This document shows, piece by piece, positions 1-7,656 of a stretch of 16,568 bases of DNA (its first letter is position 1; every line of letters begins with the position of its first letter). The stretch is taken from the NCBI GenBank assembly GCA_045595605.1, contig JAZOAS010000057.1:1-16568 (forward strand). Direction: 5' to 3'. Origin of the DNA: SIG480 sp045595605 (GTDB lineage: Bacteria; Bacillota; Clostridia; Oscillospirales; JAAYXM01). The notes beneath the pieces are model-generated. The model made no database searches and was not told the origin of the DNA. It saw only the letters and a list, made by a program, of their open reading frames with translations. The position numbers and the translations under genes are program-made.

Positions 1-1235
1 CCGTGACGGTTTTTCTCAATCAAAAGCTTTACCTGTTCAGGAGACTCCTTATCCTCTCTGAAAAGAATCATAACGACATCGGCATCCTGCTCGATTGAGC
101 CTGATTCACGAAGGTCAGAAAGTCTCGGACGGCGTCCCTGCTTATCGCTTTCACGCGAAAGCTGTGAAAGGCAGAGAATCGGAACGTTCAAGTCCTTCGC
201 CATAATCTTGAGCGCACGCGAAATCGCCGCGACCTCGTTTACTCGCGAATCCGCGCGGATGCCCGACTGAACAAGCTGGAGATAGTCGATTATTACAAGG
301 CCGATTTCCTCACCGAGACGGCGACATTTCGCCTTCATCTCATTTACGGTAATTCCCGTTGCATCGGCAAGATAAATTTTCGTATTCGCAAGAGTCTCGG
401 ACGCGTGAGCTATAGCCACCCACTCATCATCATCAAGAAGCCCTGTGCGGAGCTTCTTTGAATCAACAAGCGCCTCACCCGAAATGAGACGGAGAGCAAG
501 CTGCTCGTTTGACATTTCGAGAGAGAAAACAACAACAGCCTTATCCGTCATCTTAGCGGCGTTTGCACAGATATTGAGTGCAAAGCTCGTTTTGCCGACA
601 CCGGTGTTAGCCGCAAGGATTACAAGGTCTGAGTTGTTAAGACCTGTAAGGAAGGTGTCAACCGTTGAAAAGCCCGTAGGCGTTCCCGGAAGCTTTCCCG
701 CATTCTTCGCAAGAGTTCCGAGGTGGGCATATGTATTCTCAAGGACCTCGCTTATAGGCGCGATGCCCTTGCTCTTTTTCTCGTTTCTTATCTCGTATAT
801 CTTCTGCTCGGCAAACTCAACAACATCGTCAGCCTCGCCCTCGCCCGACGCGATTACATTATGAATCTCCGCCGTAACCTCATCGACATTGCGAAGGACA
901 GCCTTGTCGCGGACGATTTTTATATACTGTGCTACATTGACCGCTGTCGGAGTTATGTCGAGAAGCTTTAAGATATAGCTTCTTCCGCCCGATGCTTCAA
1001 GCACGCCCCTTACAGAAAGTTTATCAATAAGGGTAACCGGGTCTATCGTTTCGTTGAGCGTGAACATGCTCTGGATAGCCTCAAAGATATTTCTGTTCTG
1101 CGTAACATAAAAGTCTTCCGAGCGCAGATGCTCCATAACCTCGGGGATACAGCGCGGGTCAATAAGCATTGAACCGAGCACGGACTGCTCCGCTTCCACA
1201 TTATGCGGAAGTCTCGCTCCGATGATTTCATCCAT
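1..1235 (-). CDS. dnaB: Replicative DNA helicase DnaB, C-terminus cut by the window edge
   Basis: Hexameric helicase that unwinds the chromosome ahead of the replisome. The gene runs off the left edge, leaving 411 codons; the family is usually 440-460 residues, so about 30-50 are missing. The ATG at 1235-1233 follows GGGAGG at 1244-1249. The N-terminal domain (MDEIIGARLPHNVEAEQSVL onward) fills about residues 1-110, followed by a linker and a RecA-like motor. Walker A is NTGVGKTSF with Lys215, and Walker B is LVIIDYLQL with Asp317. The DnaB-specific stretch RPRLSDLRESGSIEQDAD follows, and the last visible residues are EKNRHG. The P-loop lacks the usual RPSMGKT wording but keeps GKT. No intein interrupts it. 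It is the last visible gene of the gdpP-rplI-dnaB operon, 27 bases after rplI. Identity is very secure. Confidence 0.97.
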   Translation of the reverse strand, partial: MDEIIGARLPHNVEAEQSVLGSMLIDPRCIPEVMEHLRSEDFYVTQNRNIFEAIQSMFTLNETIDPVTLIDKLSVRGVLEASGGRSYILKLLDITPTAVNVAQYIKIVRDKAVLRNVDEVTAEIHNVIASGEGEADDVVEFAEQKIYEIRNEKKSKGIAPISEVLENTYAHLGTLAKNAGKLPGTPTGFSTVDTFLTGLNNSDLVILAANTGVGKTSFALNICANAAKMTDKAVVVFSLEMSNEQLALRLISGEALVDSKKLRTGLLDDDEWVAIAHASETLANTKIYLADATGITVNEMKAKCRRLGEEIGLVIIDYLQLVQSGIRADSRVNEVAAISRALKIMAKDLNVPILCLSQLSRESDKQGRRPRLSDLRESGSIEQDADVVMILFREDKESPEQVKLLIEKNRH

Positions 1236-1262
1236 TTTCAAAACCTCCCAAAAAGGAAAGAT

Positions 1263-1709
1263 TTAAGCTTCCTTTACCATTACCGTAAGTTTTCCGCTTA
1301 CTTCGTTATAAAGCTTTACCTTTACTTCGTATGTTCCGAACTGCTTGATGTTTTCGGAAAGAACAAGCTTATGCTTATCGATTTCAATCTTGTACTGCGT
1401 CTTGAGAGCATCGGCAATATCCGCAGATGTGACCGAGCCGAAAAGACGGCCACCTGCACCTGCCTTAGCCTTTACCTCAACCTTCATGTTTGCAAGCTCG
1501 CCCGCAAGCTTCTCAGCTGCAGCCTTCTCTCTTGCTATTCTTGCGACATTTGCCTCTTCTGCAATACGCGCGGCATTGAGGTTATCAGCTGTCGCTTCCT
1601 TTGCAAGGTTCTTCGGGAAGAGGAAGTTTCTCGCGTATCCGTCAGATACATTTATAATCTGTCCTTTTTTTCCCTGACCCTTTACATCTGCATTCAAAAT
1701 TACTTTCAT
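1263..1709 (-). CDS. rplI: 50S ribosomal protein bL9
   Basis: Ribosomal protein bL9 of the large subunit, a 148-residue protein of normal length. It starts with the family signature (MKVILNADVKGQGKKGQIIN, then DGYARNFLFPKNLA). A long Ala/Glu-rich connecting helix spans about residues 40-75. The C-terminal RNA-binding domain contains GRLFGSVTSADIADAL. The ATG at 1709-1707 is preceded by AGGAGG at 1718-1723, which overlaps the gdpP stop codon (TAG at 1724-1722), so the two genes are probably translationally coupled. It lies between gdpP and dnaB, the same order as yybT-rplI-dnaC in Bacillus subtilis. Confidence 0.98.
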   Translation of the reverse strand: MKVILNADVKGQGKKGQIINVSDGYARNFLFPKNLAKEATADNLNAARIAEEANVARIAREKAAAEKLAGELANMKVEVKAKAGAGGRLFGSVTSADIADALKTQYKIEIDKHKLVLSENIKQFGTYEVKVKLYNEVSGKLTVMVKEA

Positions 1710-1721
1710 TTTATATACCTC

Positions 1722-3704
1722 CTAACCGATGGTCTCAGATATCGCCCTTTTAAGCTCCTCTGAAACCTCTTCCATTGTCTTATCGTGAACCTGCGCGCCG
1801 GCGGTGTCAAAATGCCCTCCGCCTCCGAGCTGTTCGAGAACGAGCTGGACATTTATATCGCCGAGCGATCTCGCCGAAATGTTTATGACATCGTGCTCGC
1901 GATAGAGAACAAAAGACGCCTGAACTCCGGAAATTGTAAGAAGTTCGTCTGCCGCCTGAGCCGCAAGCTTTCTGTTGCTCGCCCCGTTATACTCAACTAT
2001 CGCAACTCTGTCATTATACATCTTCGCAAGCTTTACAAGCTCTGCGCGCTTTACATAGGCGTCGATATCGTCCTGCAATATGCGCTTGAGCTCAACCGTG
2101 TCCGCACCTGCACGGCGAAGATATGCCGCCGCCTCGAAGGTTCTTACTCCGGTTTTCATAGTGAATTTCTTTGTGTCAATTACGATACCCGAAAGCATGG
2201 CTTCCGCTTCACACGGGAGAATATCCTTCGTTTCAACGATGTACTGGAGAAGCTCTGTGACAAGCTCACAGGTGCTTGACGCATACGGCTCGTGGAAAGT
2301 GAGAACCGCGCCTTCGATATAGTCAGTTCCGCGACGGTGGTGGTCAATGACGGCTATCTTGTTCGCCGACTCAAGAAGAGCCTCAGACTCGACAACCGTT
2401 TTTCTGTTCGTATCAACGACTACAAGAAGCGTATCGCTGTCAGCCTCGATAAGAGCATCCTCGGCGCTTATGAACGCACCGTCGTATGTATGCTCTGTCT
2501 TTATCTTTCTTATAAGAACATCCGCGCTGCTCTTCTGCCCTGTTACAATCGCCGCGTTTTTGCCAAGCTTTCTCGCAATACACGCTATTCCGACTGCCGC
2601 GCCGATGCTGTCGTTATCCGCATCGCGATGTCCCATTATCATAACGCCGGAGCTGTCGCGGATAAGCCCTTCAAGAGCGTTTGCCATAACTCGTGATTTG
2701 ACCTTCGTTCTCTTTTCGAGCTCCTGCGAACGGCCACCGAAGAAGGCGAAGCTGAACTTATCCCTGATAACTGTCTGGTCGCCGCCACGCGAGAGCGCCA
2801 TATCGATTGCAAGGCGCGCATTCTTGCGGTTTTCCTGGAAGTCCTGACCGTCTTTTCCGATTCCTATACTGAGAGTAACTTTAATTCCATTCTTGCTCTC
2901 AATCTCGCGGACCGAATCAAGAATTGAAAATTTTTCAGCTGTGTATTTTTCAAGATATCTCTGCTGGAAAAGATAAACATATTTATCGCGCTCGTATTTT
3001 ATAAAGATTCCGTTTGACGCCTCCGTCCACTCGGCAAGGCGCTTGTCAATCTCCGCGACGATGAGCGAGCGCTCAGCATCGTTCAAGCCATTCATAATTT
3101 CAGCGTAGTTGTCAATCATTATGATTGAAACAATCTGTTTTGAATTTTCAAACTCCGTAATCGTTTCCACATACTCAGAAACATCAAGGAAATAAAGCGT
3201 AAGAAGCGCAGTCTGGTCCTCCGCATCGGTTGGATGGAAAAGGCTTCCGTAAACGCGGTACTTCTTCTCAAGAATTTCAACCTCTGACGGACACTCAAAC
3301 TTGCCTTCGCTTGCCCAGGTAAGGTCAAACTCAGGGATGATATTGAAAAGCCTTTCGTCAAAAACGCGGTCATGCTCTCCCGCCATTGTTGTAAATGCGG
3401 AATTCGCCCAGACAATCTCACCGCCGTCCCACTTCATAATGACCGTAGCCATCGGGTAATCCATAACGGCGTTTCGGCTTGCCTGTTTTAGCTGTGAAAA
3501 GGTTTTTTCAATGTTTTTCTTAAGCTTTTTGTCTCTGTTATCGGCATTTATGAGAAAGGCAACAAGAACAGCCGCGGAAACAACAAGCTCCGCTACCGCG
3601 AGGCGGTAATCCGCGAAGAAAAACGACAATATTGAAAAGAAAAAAACAGTTGCAAAGCTGAGAAAAAACCTTGGTTCTATCCATTTTCCGGATTGTTTTT
3701 TCAT
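1722..3704 (-). CDS. gdpP: Cyclic-di-AMP phosphodiesterase, GdpP/YybT type
   Basis: Membrane-bound phosphodiesterase that hydrolyses the second messenger c-di-AMP, which controls potassium, osmotic and cell-wall balance in Firmicutes. At 660 residues it is full length. Two membrane helices lie at about residues 12-30 and 35-52. A PAS-like domain follows (about 75-175), then a degenerate GGDEF domain (about 180-315; the active GG(D/E)EF loop is not visible). The DHH domain (about 345-515) has likely metal ligands His359, Asp363, Asp365, Asp431, the DHH at 454-456, and Asp510. The DHHA1 domain ends with GGGGHFDTAGAQ near 627-638. The ATG at 3704-3702 follows GGGAG. It heads the operon with rplI and dnaB, driven by the promoter at 3747-3776. 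Whether the PAS domain binds haem, as reported for Bacillus YybT, cannot be read from sequence. Confidence 0.95.
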   Translation of the reverse strand: MKKQSGKWIEPRFFLSFATVFFFSILSFFFADYRLAVAELVVSAAVLVAFLINADNRDKKLKKNIEKTFSQLKQASRNAVMDYPMATVIMKWDGGEIVWANSAFTTMAGEHDRVFDERLFNIIPEFDLTWASEGKFECPSEVEILEKKYRVYGSLFHPTDAEDQTALLTLYFLDVSEYVETITEFENSKQIVSIIMIDNYAEIMNGLNDAERSLIVAEIDKRLAEWTEASNGIFIKYERDKYVYLFQQRYLEKYTAEKFSILDSVREIESKNGIKVTLSIGIGKDGQDFQENRKNARLAIDMALSRGGDQTVIRDKFSFAFFGGRSQELEKRTKVKSRVMANALEGLIRDSSGVMIMGHRDADNDSIGAAVGIACIARKLGKNAAIVTGQKSSADVLIRKIKTEHTYDGAFISAEDALIEADSDTLLVVVDTNRKTVVESEALLESANKIAVIDHHRRGTDYIEGAVLTFHEPYASSTCELVTELLQYIVETKDILPCEAEAMLSGIVIDTKKFTMKTGVRTFEAAAYLRRAGADTVELKRILQDDIDAYVKRAELVKLAKMYNDRVAIVEYNGASNRKLAAQAADELLTISGVQASFVLYREHDVINISARSLGDINVQLVLEQLGGGGHFDTAGAQVHDKTMEEVSEELKRAISETIG

Positions 3705-3746
3705 AAATTTCGCTCCCTATGACCGAATAATAGTAATTCATAGTAT

Positions 3747-3776
3747 AGTATATCACAAGTTGCCTCTTTTGTCCAA
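3747..3776 (-). promoter_or_regulatory. Predicted sigma-A promoter of gdpP-rplI-dnaB
   Basis: On the minus strand TTGGAC (3776-3771) and TATACT (3752-3747) are separated by 18 bases; a second TATACT copy overlaps at 3747-3742. The -10 is good and the -35 is weak. It lies 42 bases before the gdpP ATG in the divergent gdpP/rodA gap. Confidence 0.5.
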
Positions 3777-3793
3777 CTTTATATTGTAATTAA

Positions 3794-3825
3794 TTGACCT
3801 TTTTAATGAATGGTGGTAATATAAT
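3794..3825 (+). promoter_or_regulatory. Predicted sigma-A promoter of rodA
   Basis: TTGACC (3794-3799) is followed 17 bases later by TAATAT (3817-3822). A perfect TATAAT overlaps at 3820-3825, but with a 20-base spacer. It lies about 40 bases before the rodA TTG start and only 17 bases from the -35 of the divergent gdpP promoter. Confidence 0.55.
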
Positions 3826-3846
3826 AATTAAAGATAATTTATCCGC

Positions 3847-3854
3847 AAAGGAGG
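3847..3854 (+). promoter_or_regulatory. Shine-Dalgarno that fixes the rodA TTG start
   Basis: AAAGGAGG is a near-perfect ribosome binding site. The only in-frame start at a workable distance is the TTG at 3865, ten bases downstream. The nearby ATG at 3881 is out of frame. Confidence 0.7.
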
Positions 3855-3864
3855 TTGATACAGC

Positions 3865-4992
3865 TTGTCCGGTTTATTTAATGCTCTCAAGACTTTTTTC
3901 AAGCAGGTTGACACAAAGCTGCTTGCTCTTTGCATCGTCGCGTCAACCTTCGGTATGATTCTTATCGCAAGCGCAACTCAAAGTATGGGCAGCGGAAGCT
4001 TCATAAAGGTTCAGCTCGTTGCGACCTTCATCGGAATCGCGCTTTATCTCATGCTTTCGTGGATTGACCTTGACTCTGTAAGCTCGTGGTGGAAGTATGT
4101 ATATATCGCAAATCTTCTCCTCATTCTGCTCCTCTTCATTTTCGGTACGGGAAGCGAGGAGACTGGAAACCGCGCGTGGATCCGCTTCGGAAGCATCGGT
4201 ATCCAGCCTGCTGAAATTGGTAAGATTCTCTTTATCATCGCGCTCGCGGGGCATATTACTTCGCTTGAGGACAGACTTAATAACACTTCCTCTGTCATCG
4301 TTCTCTCCGCCCTCGCTCTTATCCCGATAGCCCTTTTGTATATTGTCTCCTCGGACCTCGGTTCCGTTCTTGTTTATCTCATTATCTTCGCGGTTATGAT
4401 GTTCTGCGCAGGGATACAGCTTCGCTGGTTTGCAGGCGCGGGAATAACACTTGCCGCCCTCTCCCCGCTTATCTGGAAGTTTGTTCTGCGCCCTGACCAA
4501 AAGATGCGCGTGCTCGTTGTTTTCAACCCGGAGCTTGACCCGCTTGGGCGCGGATATCACGCGATACAGAGCAAAATCGCAATCGGCTCGGGTCAGTTTT
4601 TCGGGCGCGGGTACGGCGCCGGAACGCAGACTCAGCTCGGATATCTCCCTGCAAAGCAGACGGACTTTATCTTCTCTGTCGCGGGTGAAGAGCTCGGCTT
4701 TATAGGCTGTCTCCTCATAATCGCAATTCTCGCTCTTATCATCTTCCGCTGTCTTTCAATGACTATGCGCGCAGGATCGTTTTCGTCCTATCTCGTATGT
4801 GCGGGAGTCTCCGCACTTCTTATCGCACAAACGGTTGAGAACATCGGTATGTGTACAGGTCTTATGCCCGTTATCGGTCTTACGCTTCCGCTTTTCTCAT
4901 ACGGCGGTTCAAGCGTTATGGCGGTTTATATGGCGCTCGGGCTCATAAGCTCCGCCCGAATGCGCGCCCGACCCTCAAGGCTGTCAAGGTAA
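3865..4992 (+). CDS. rodA: SEDS peptidoglycan glycosyltransferase, RodA type
   Basis: Polytopic membrane enzyme that polymerises lipid II into glycan strands for side-wall growth, normally with a class B penicillin-binding protein. It has 375 residues and about ten hydrophobic segments, as usual for the family. Visible signatures are GNRAWIRFGSIGIQPAE with Trp105, YHAIQSKIAIGSGQFFGRGY (about 231-250), TDFIFSVAGEELGFIG with the likely catalytic Asp267, and NIGMCTGLMPVIGLTLPL followed by SYGGSS. The IQSKIAIGSG wording favours RodA over FtsW or SpoVE. The start is a TTG behind AAAGGAGG. It is monocistronic, with its own promoter and a hairpin terminator right after the stop. No PBP partner lies in the window. 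Confidence 0.92.
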   Translation: MSGLFNALKTFFKQVDTKLLALCIVASTFGMILIASATQSMGSGSFIKVQLVATFIGIALYLMLSWIDLDSVSSWWKYVYIANLLLILLLFIFGTGSEETGNRAWIRFGSIGIQPAEIGKILFIIALAGHITSLEDRLNNTSSVIVLSALALIPIALLYIVSSDLGSVLVYLIIFAVMMFCAGIQLRWFAGAGITLAALSPLIWKFVLRPDQKMRVLVVFNPELDPLGRGYHAIQSKIAIGSGQFFGRGYGAGTQTQLGYLPAKQTDFIFSVAGEELGFIGCLLIIAILALIIFRCLSMTMRAGSFSSYLVCAGVSALLIAQTVENIGMCTGLMPVIGLTLPLFSYGGSSVMAVYMALGLISSARMRARPSRLSR

Positions 4993-4997
4993 GTAAC

Positions 4998-5030
4998 AAA
5001 ACCCGGGATGAAATTTCATCCCGGGTTTTT
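4998..5030. terminator. Bidirectional intrinsic terminator between rodA and the AGCS symporter
   Basis: A perfect 32-base palindrome, AAAACCCGGGATGAAA (4998-5013) with TTTCATCCCGGGTTTT (5014-5029), forms a GC-rich stem with a T run on each strand. It begins 5 bases after the rodA stop. On the other strand the symporter stop codon (5018-5016) lies inside the palindrome, so one arm encodes that protein's last residues. Confidence 0.88.
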
Positions 5031-6338
5031 TACTACCTTATCCGACAAGAGAAGTATTGCTGTGAGATTCGGCACCATCATAAGACCGTTGAACATATCC
5101 GAAAGCTCCCACACACTCTCCACGCTTATAGCCGTGCCGAGCCCTACTGCGAGCGCATAAATCACTCTGTATATCTTTCTCACACACTCTTTCCCTCCTG
5201 CGAGATAAAAAACACAGCTCTCACCGTAATATGACCAGCCGAGAATCGTCGTGAAGGCAAAGAGAATTGTTGACAGACCTACAAAGACACCGCCGAGGTT
5301 TCCGATATGCAAAGAGAAAGCCCGTGCCACAAGGCTTGCGCCCGTGAGACTTCCGTCTGAGCAGCCTGAGCTTATTATGATTATCGCAGTCGCGGTGCAC
5401 ATAACTATTGTATCGACAAATACCTCAAGAAGGCCCCAATACCCCTGTTTTTCAGGGCTTTTCGCGTCTGACGCGGCATGAACAATCGGAGACGAACCGA
5501 GCCCTGCTTCATTTGAAAACACACCGCGCGCGAGTCCAAACCGCATTGCCCGCCTCATCATCTCTCCACCCATTGCGCCATAAACGGCGTTTGGCGTGAA
5601 CGCCGATCTGAAAATCTCCTCTATTGCAAAAGCTGTCCTTCTCATGTCCGAAAGCATTATAAATACACACATCCCGACAAACAGCGCGACCATTACCGGA
5701 ACTATTTTCTCTATCGTCCCCGAAAGGCGACGGATTCCCCCGCTTATCCCAATCCACGCGAGTATTGACAGCGCGACTCCGACGGCGTACGGTGAAGAAA
5801 AGCCCCAATCGTGAAACACCGTCGCAATTGAGTTTGCCTGATTCATTCCGCCCATGCCGATGCACGCGAGCGCCCCTGACACGGAAAACAGAACGGCAAG
5901 CCACCGATATCCTTTCGGAAGCCCCCTCTCGATATAGTACATCGGTCCGCCGATATACCCTGAAGGTGTCTTCTTGCGAAACTTTACTGCGAGGAAAATT
6001 TCGGCATATTTAGTTGCCATTCCGAATACTGCGGATATCCACATCCAGAAAACCGCACCCGCGCCACCCGAGGCAATTGCAGTTGCAACACCTATCAGAT
6101 TTCCGCTTCCGACGGTTGAGCCGAGCGCAGACATAAGCGCACGATACGGCGATATCCCGTTTTCATGGTTCACTTTTTTATCAAAGAGCGAACCGACCGT
6201 TTCCGAGAGCCATATCCGAGCTTTCAGAACCTGAAAGAATTTTAGTTTTACCGTAAAGTATATCCCGCAACCGATGAGAAGCACAAGCATAGGGCTTCCC
6301 CACAGCGTCTTGTTTACTGCACTTACAAATCTTTCCAT
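5016..6338 (-). CDS. Sodium:alanine/glycine symporter, AGCS family (AlsT-like)
   Basis: Inner-membrane secondary transporter that takes up a small amino acid (alanine, glycine or, in some members, glutamine) with sodium. The 440-residue protein has about ten or eleven membrane segments. The family signature GSTVGSGNLIGVATAI is at about 73-88. GGPMYYIERGL follows near 131-141, and SNEAGLGSSPI, typical of the family, lies in the middle. The C-terminus is short (LLLSDKVVKNPG), without the hydrophilic tail many relatives carry, and the last codons lie inside the terminator palindrome. The ATG at 6338-6336 follows GAGGG. It is a single gene, convergent with rodA. Substrate cannot be told from sequence; B. 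subtilis AlsT/GlnT are the nearest described types. Confidence 0.92.
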   Translation of the reverse strand: MERFVSAVNKTLWGSPMLVLLIGCGIYFTVKLKFFQVLKARIWLSETVGSLFDKKVNHENGISPYRALMSALGSTVGSGNLIGVATAIASGGAGAVFWMWISAVFGMATKYAEIFLAVKFRKKTPSGYIGGPMYYIERGLPKGYRWLAVLFSVSGALACIGMGGMNQANSIATVFHDWGFSSPYAVGVALSILAWIGISGGIRRLSGTIEKIVPVMVALFVGMCVFIMLSDMRRTAFAIEEIFRSAFTPNAVYGAMGGEMMRRAMRFGLARGVFSNEAGLGSSPIVHAASDAKSPEKQGYWGLLEVFVDTIVMCTATAIIIISSGCSDGSLTGASLVARAFSLHIGNLGGVFVGLSTILFAFTTILGWSYYGESCVFYLAGGKECVRKIYRVIYALAVGLGTAISVESVWELSDMFNGLMMVPNLTAILLLSDKVVKNPG

Positions 6339-6425
6339 TTCGCCCTCTTAAATCTTATTTTTCTTTATAAGATATTGAATCGAGCAACAAAATATTACAT
6401 ATACATTTCAAAAAAGCTTGAAGTG

Positions 6426-6454
6426 TTGCAAAAAGGAGCTTTTACTTGTATAAT
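6426..6454 (+). promoter_or_regulatory. Predicted sigma-A promoter of the stalk/NodB-like gene
   Basis: TTGCAA (6426-6431), a 17-base spacer and a perfect TATAAT (6449-6454). It lies 26 bases before the chosen GTG start, leaving a very short leader. Confidence 0.75.
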
Positions 6455-6464
6455 ATAATCACGC

Positions 6465-6476
6465 AAAGGAGGTGAT
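6465..6476 (+). promoter_or_regulatory. Shine-Dalgarno that selects the GTG at 6481
   Basis: AAAGGAGGTGAT is fully complementary to the 16S rRNA tail. Earlier in-frame codons (GTG 6472, ATG 6475) lie inside or too close to it. The GTG at 6481 is 8 bases from GGAGG, so it is the likely start. Confidence 0.75.
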
Positions 6477-6480
6477 GAGC

Positions 6481-7608
6481 GTGAAACGCGCAGTTGCGAT
6501 TATCATTATAATCTGTATATTATCGCTTTTGGTCGCTATTCCGACCTCGGCGCAAGGTGAAGTCTTTGTTGCGGTCGGTAACACGGTCCTTCCCCTTACG
6601 GATGCTATGCCGATTAAGTCAAACGGTGCATGGTATGTCGATTACAGGTGTTTTTCCGAAGGCACGCTCAACATAAGCGCCTCGTACAACGCTACCGAGA
6701 AAAAGCTCGTCCTCTACAACTGGGACACCACGCTTATTTTTGACCTTGACACCTCAACCGCTCAGACGGTTAGCGATAAAGTCGAGTACAAAGCGGTTAC
6801 GGTTGCTGCAGCCGGAACAGTTTATGTCCCTGCCAAGTTTACGGCGCAAATTTTTGGTCTCGAGGCTACATACCACTCACGCATATCGCTCCTACGAATA
6901 ATGCGCCCGAATGATATTCCGTACAGCATGTTCCAATACATCGCAAAAAACGCTATGCCTGAACTTCTTGAGAAGTATAATTCCCAAAAAAAAGCCGAAG
7001 CTGAAAATCAACAGCCAGTAACAGATAACCGAAATCCGAATAATGAAGTTGTAAAAAACAGAACACTTCGACTTACCGTCAACATAACGGAGGGTGAAAG
7101 CTTCGCGAAGGTTTTGAATCAGCTTTCGCAACGCGGTTTCCGTGCAACCTTCTTTATAGATCAGAGCGCTATTCCAAACTGTGAAAATGAGATTCGCCGC
7201 GCGATTGTTCAGGGGCATTCTGTCGGAATCCTCGCCTCGTCACCGGACGACCTCTCAACCACAAACGCAAAGCTTTTTGATATTTCAAAAACGAAAACGC
7301 GACTTGTTAGATTTAAAAATGGCTCGGCGGCACTTTCAAAAGAGGATGTCGAGCGGGTTATCTCCGCAGGCTACAGACTTTGGGACTACGATATTTCCCC
7401 GACAGGCACTTCAGCCTCACGGATGTATTCAAACGCCGTTTCGCGTCTGAAGTCTTCCACGCGTTCACCCGTCCTTGCAATTTCCGATTCCGAAATGGGG
7501 CTTACGGTGCTTGGCAGAATCCTCAATTACTTAGACTCCGAAAATTACGGCACATATATCATAAACCTTCTTGACACCCCGATAAATCAGATATCGGAAA
7601 GAAGATAA
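6481..7608 (+). CDS. Secreted stalk-domain protein with a degenerate NodB (polysaccharide deacetylase) fold
   Basis: Predicted exported 375-residue protein. A signal peptide covers residues 1-24 or so (MKRAVAIIIIICILSLLVAI, then PTSAQ). Residues 27-142 resemble the copper amine oxidase N-terminal 'stalk' domain common in Clostridia surface proteins. A charged Asn/Gln-rich linker spans 165-193. Residues 195-375 read like a NodB/CE4 deacetylase (LRLTVNITEG, GFRATFFID, GHSVGIL, GYRLWDYDI, VLAISDSE), but the catalytic residues are mostly gone: TFDDG is replaced by TVNITEG (199-205) and only His246 of the His pair remains. I infer a wall-binding or regulatory pseudo-enzyme rather than an active deacetylase. 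It has its own promoter and terminator. The start was set by the ribosome binding site. Domain calls rest on motif memory, so family membership is likely and function unknown. Confidence 0.75.
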   Translation: MKRAVAIIIIICILSLLVAIPTSAQGEVFVAVGNTVLPLTDAMPIKSNGAWYVDYRCFSEGTLNISASYNATEKKLVLYNWDTTLIFDLDTSTAQTVSDKVEYKAVTVAAAGTVYVPAKFTAQIFGLEATYHSRISLLRIMRPNDIPYSMFQYIAKNAMPELLEKYNSQKKAEAENQQPVTDNRNPNNEVVKNRTLRLTVNITEGESFAKVLNQLSQRGFRATFFIDQSAIPNCENEIRRAIVQGHSVGILASSPDDLSTTNAKLFDISKTKTRLVRFKNGSAALSKEDVERVISAGYRLWDYDISPTGTSASRMYSNAVSRLKSSTRSPVLAISDSEMGLTVLGRILNYLDSENYGTYIINLLDTPINQISERR

Positions 7609-7616
7609 AAGCATAC

Positions 7617-7647
7617 AAAAAGACCACCCGTACGGGTGGTCTTTTTT
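7617..7647. terminator. Bidirectional intrinsic terminator between the NodB-like gene and the CD1247-like gene
   Basis: AAAAAGACCACCCG (7617-7630) pairs with CGGGTGGTCTTTTT (7633-7646), with T runs on both strands. It lies 8 bases after the plus gene's stop and 10 bases beyond the minus gene's stop. Confidence 0.92.
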
Positions 7648-7656
7648 ATTCTTTAA

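Noticed and set aside
1203..1763. Open frame on the plus strand across rplI (186 codons)
   Set aside because: Antisense to rplI and its flanks, no ribosome binding site, and a Cys/Leu/Tyr-rich nonsense-like composition.
3943..4560. Long open frame on the minus strand opposite rodA (205 codons)
   Set aside because: It is rich in charged residues with no domain or ribosome binding site, and lies wholly antisense to a clear rodA.
6412..6443. Inverted repeat AAAAGCT / AGCTTTT around the -35 of the stalk/NodB-like gene, possible operator
   Set aside because: Arms are only 7 bases, A/T-rich and 18 bases apart, so chance is likely in this AT-rich gap.
6339..6471. Promoter for the AGCS symporter on the minus strand
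   Set aside because: Candidates such as TTTTGT-17-TATAAA match the -35 poorly; I could not choose one with confidence.
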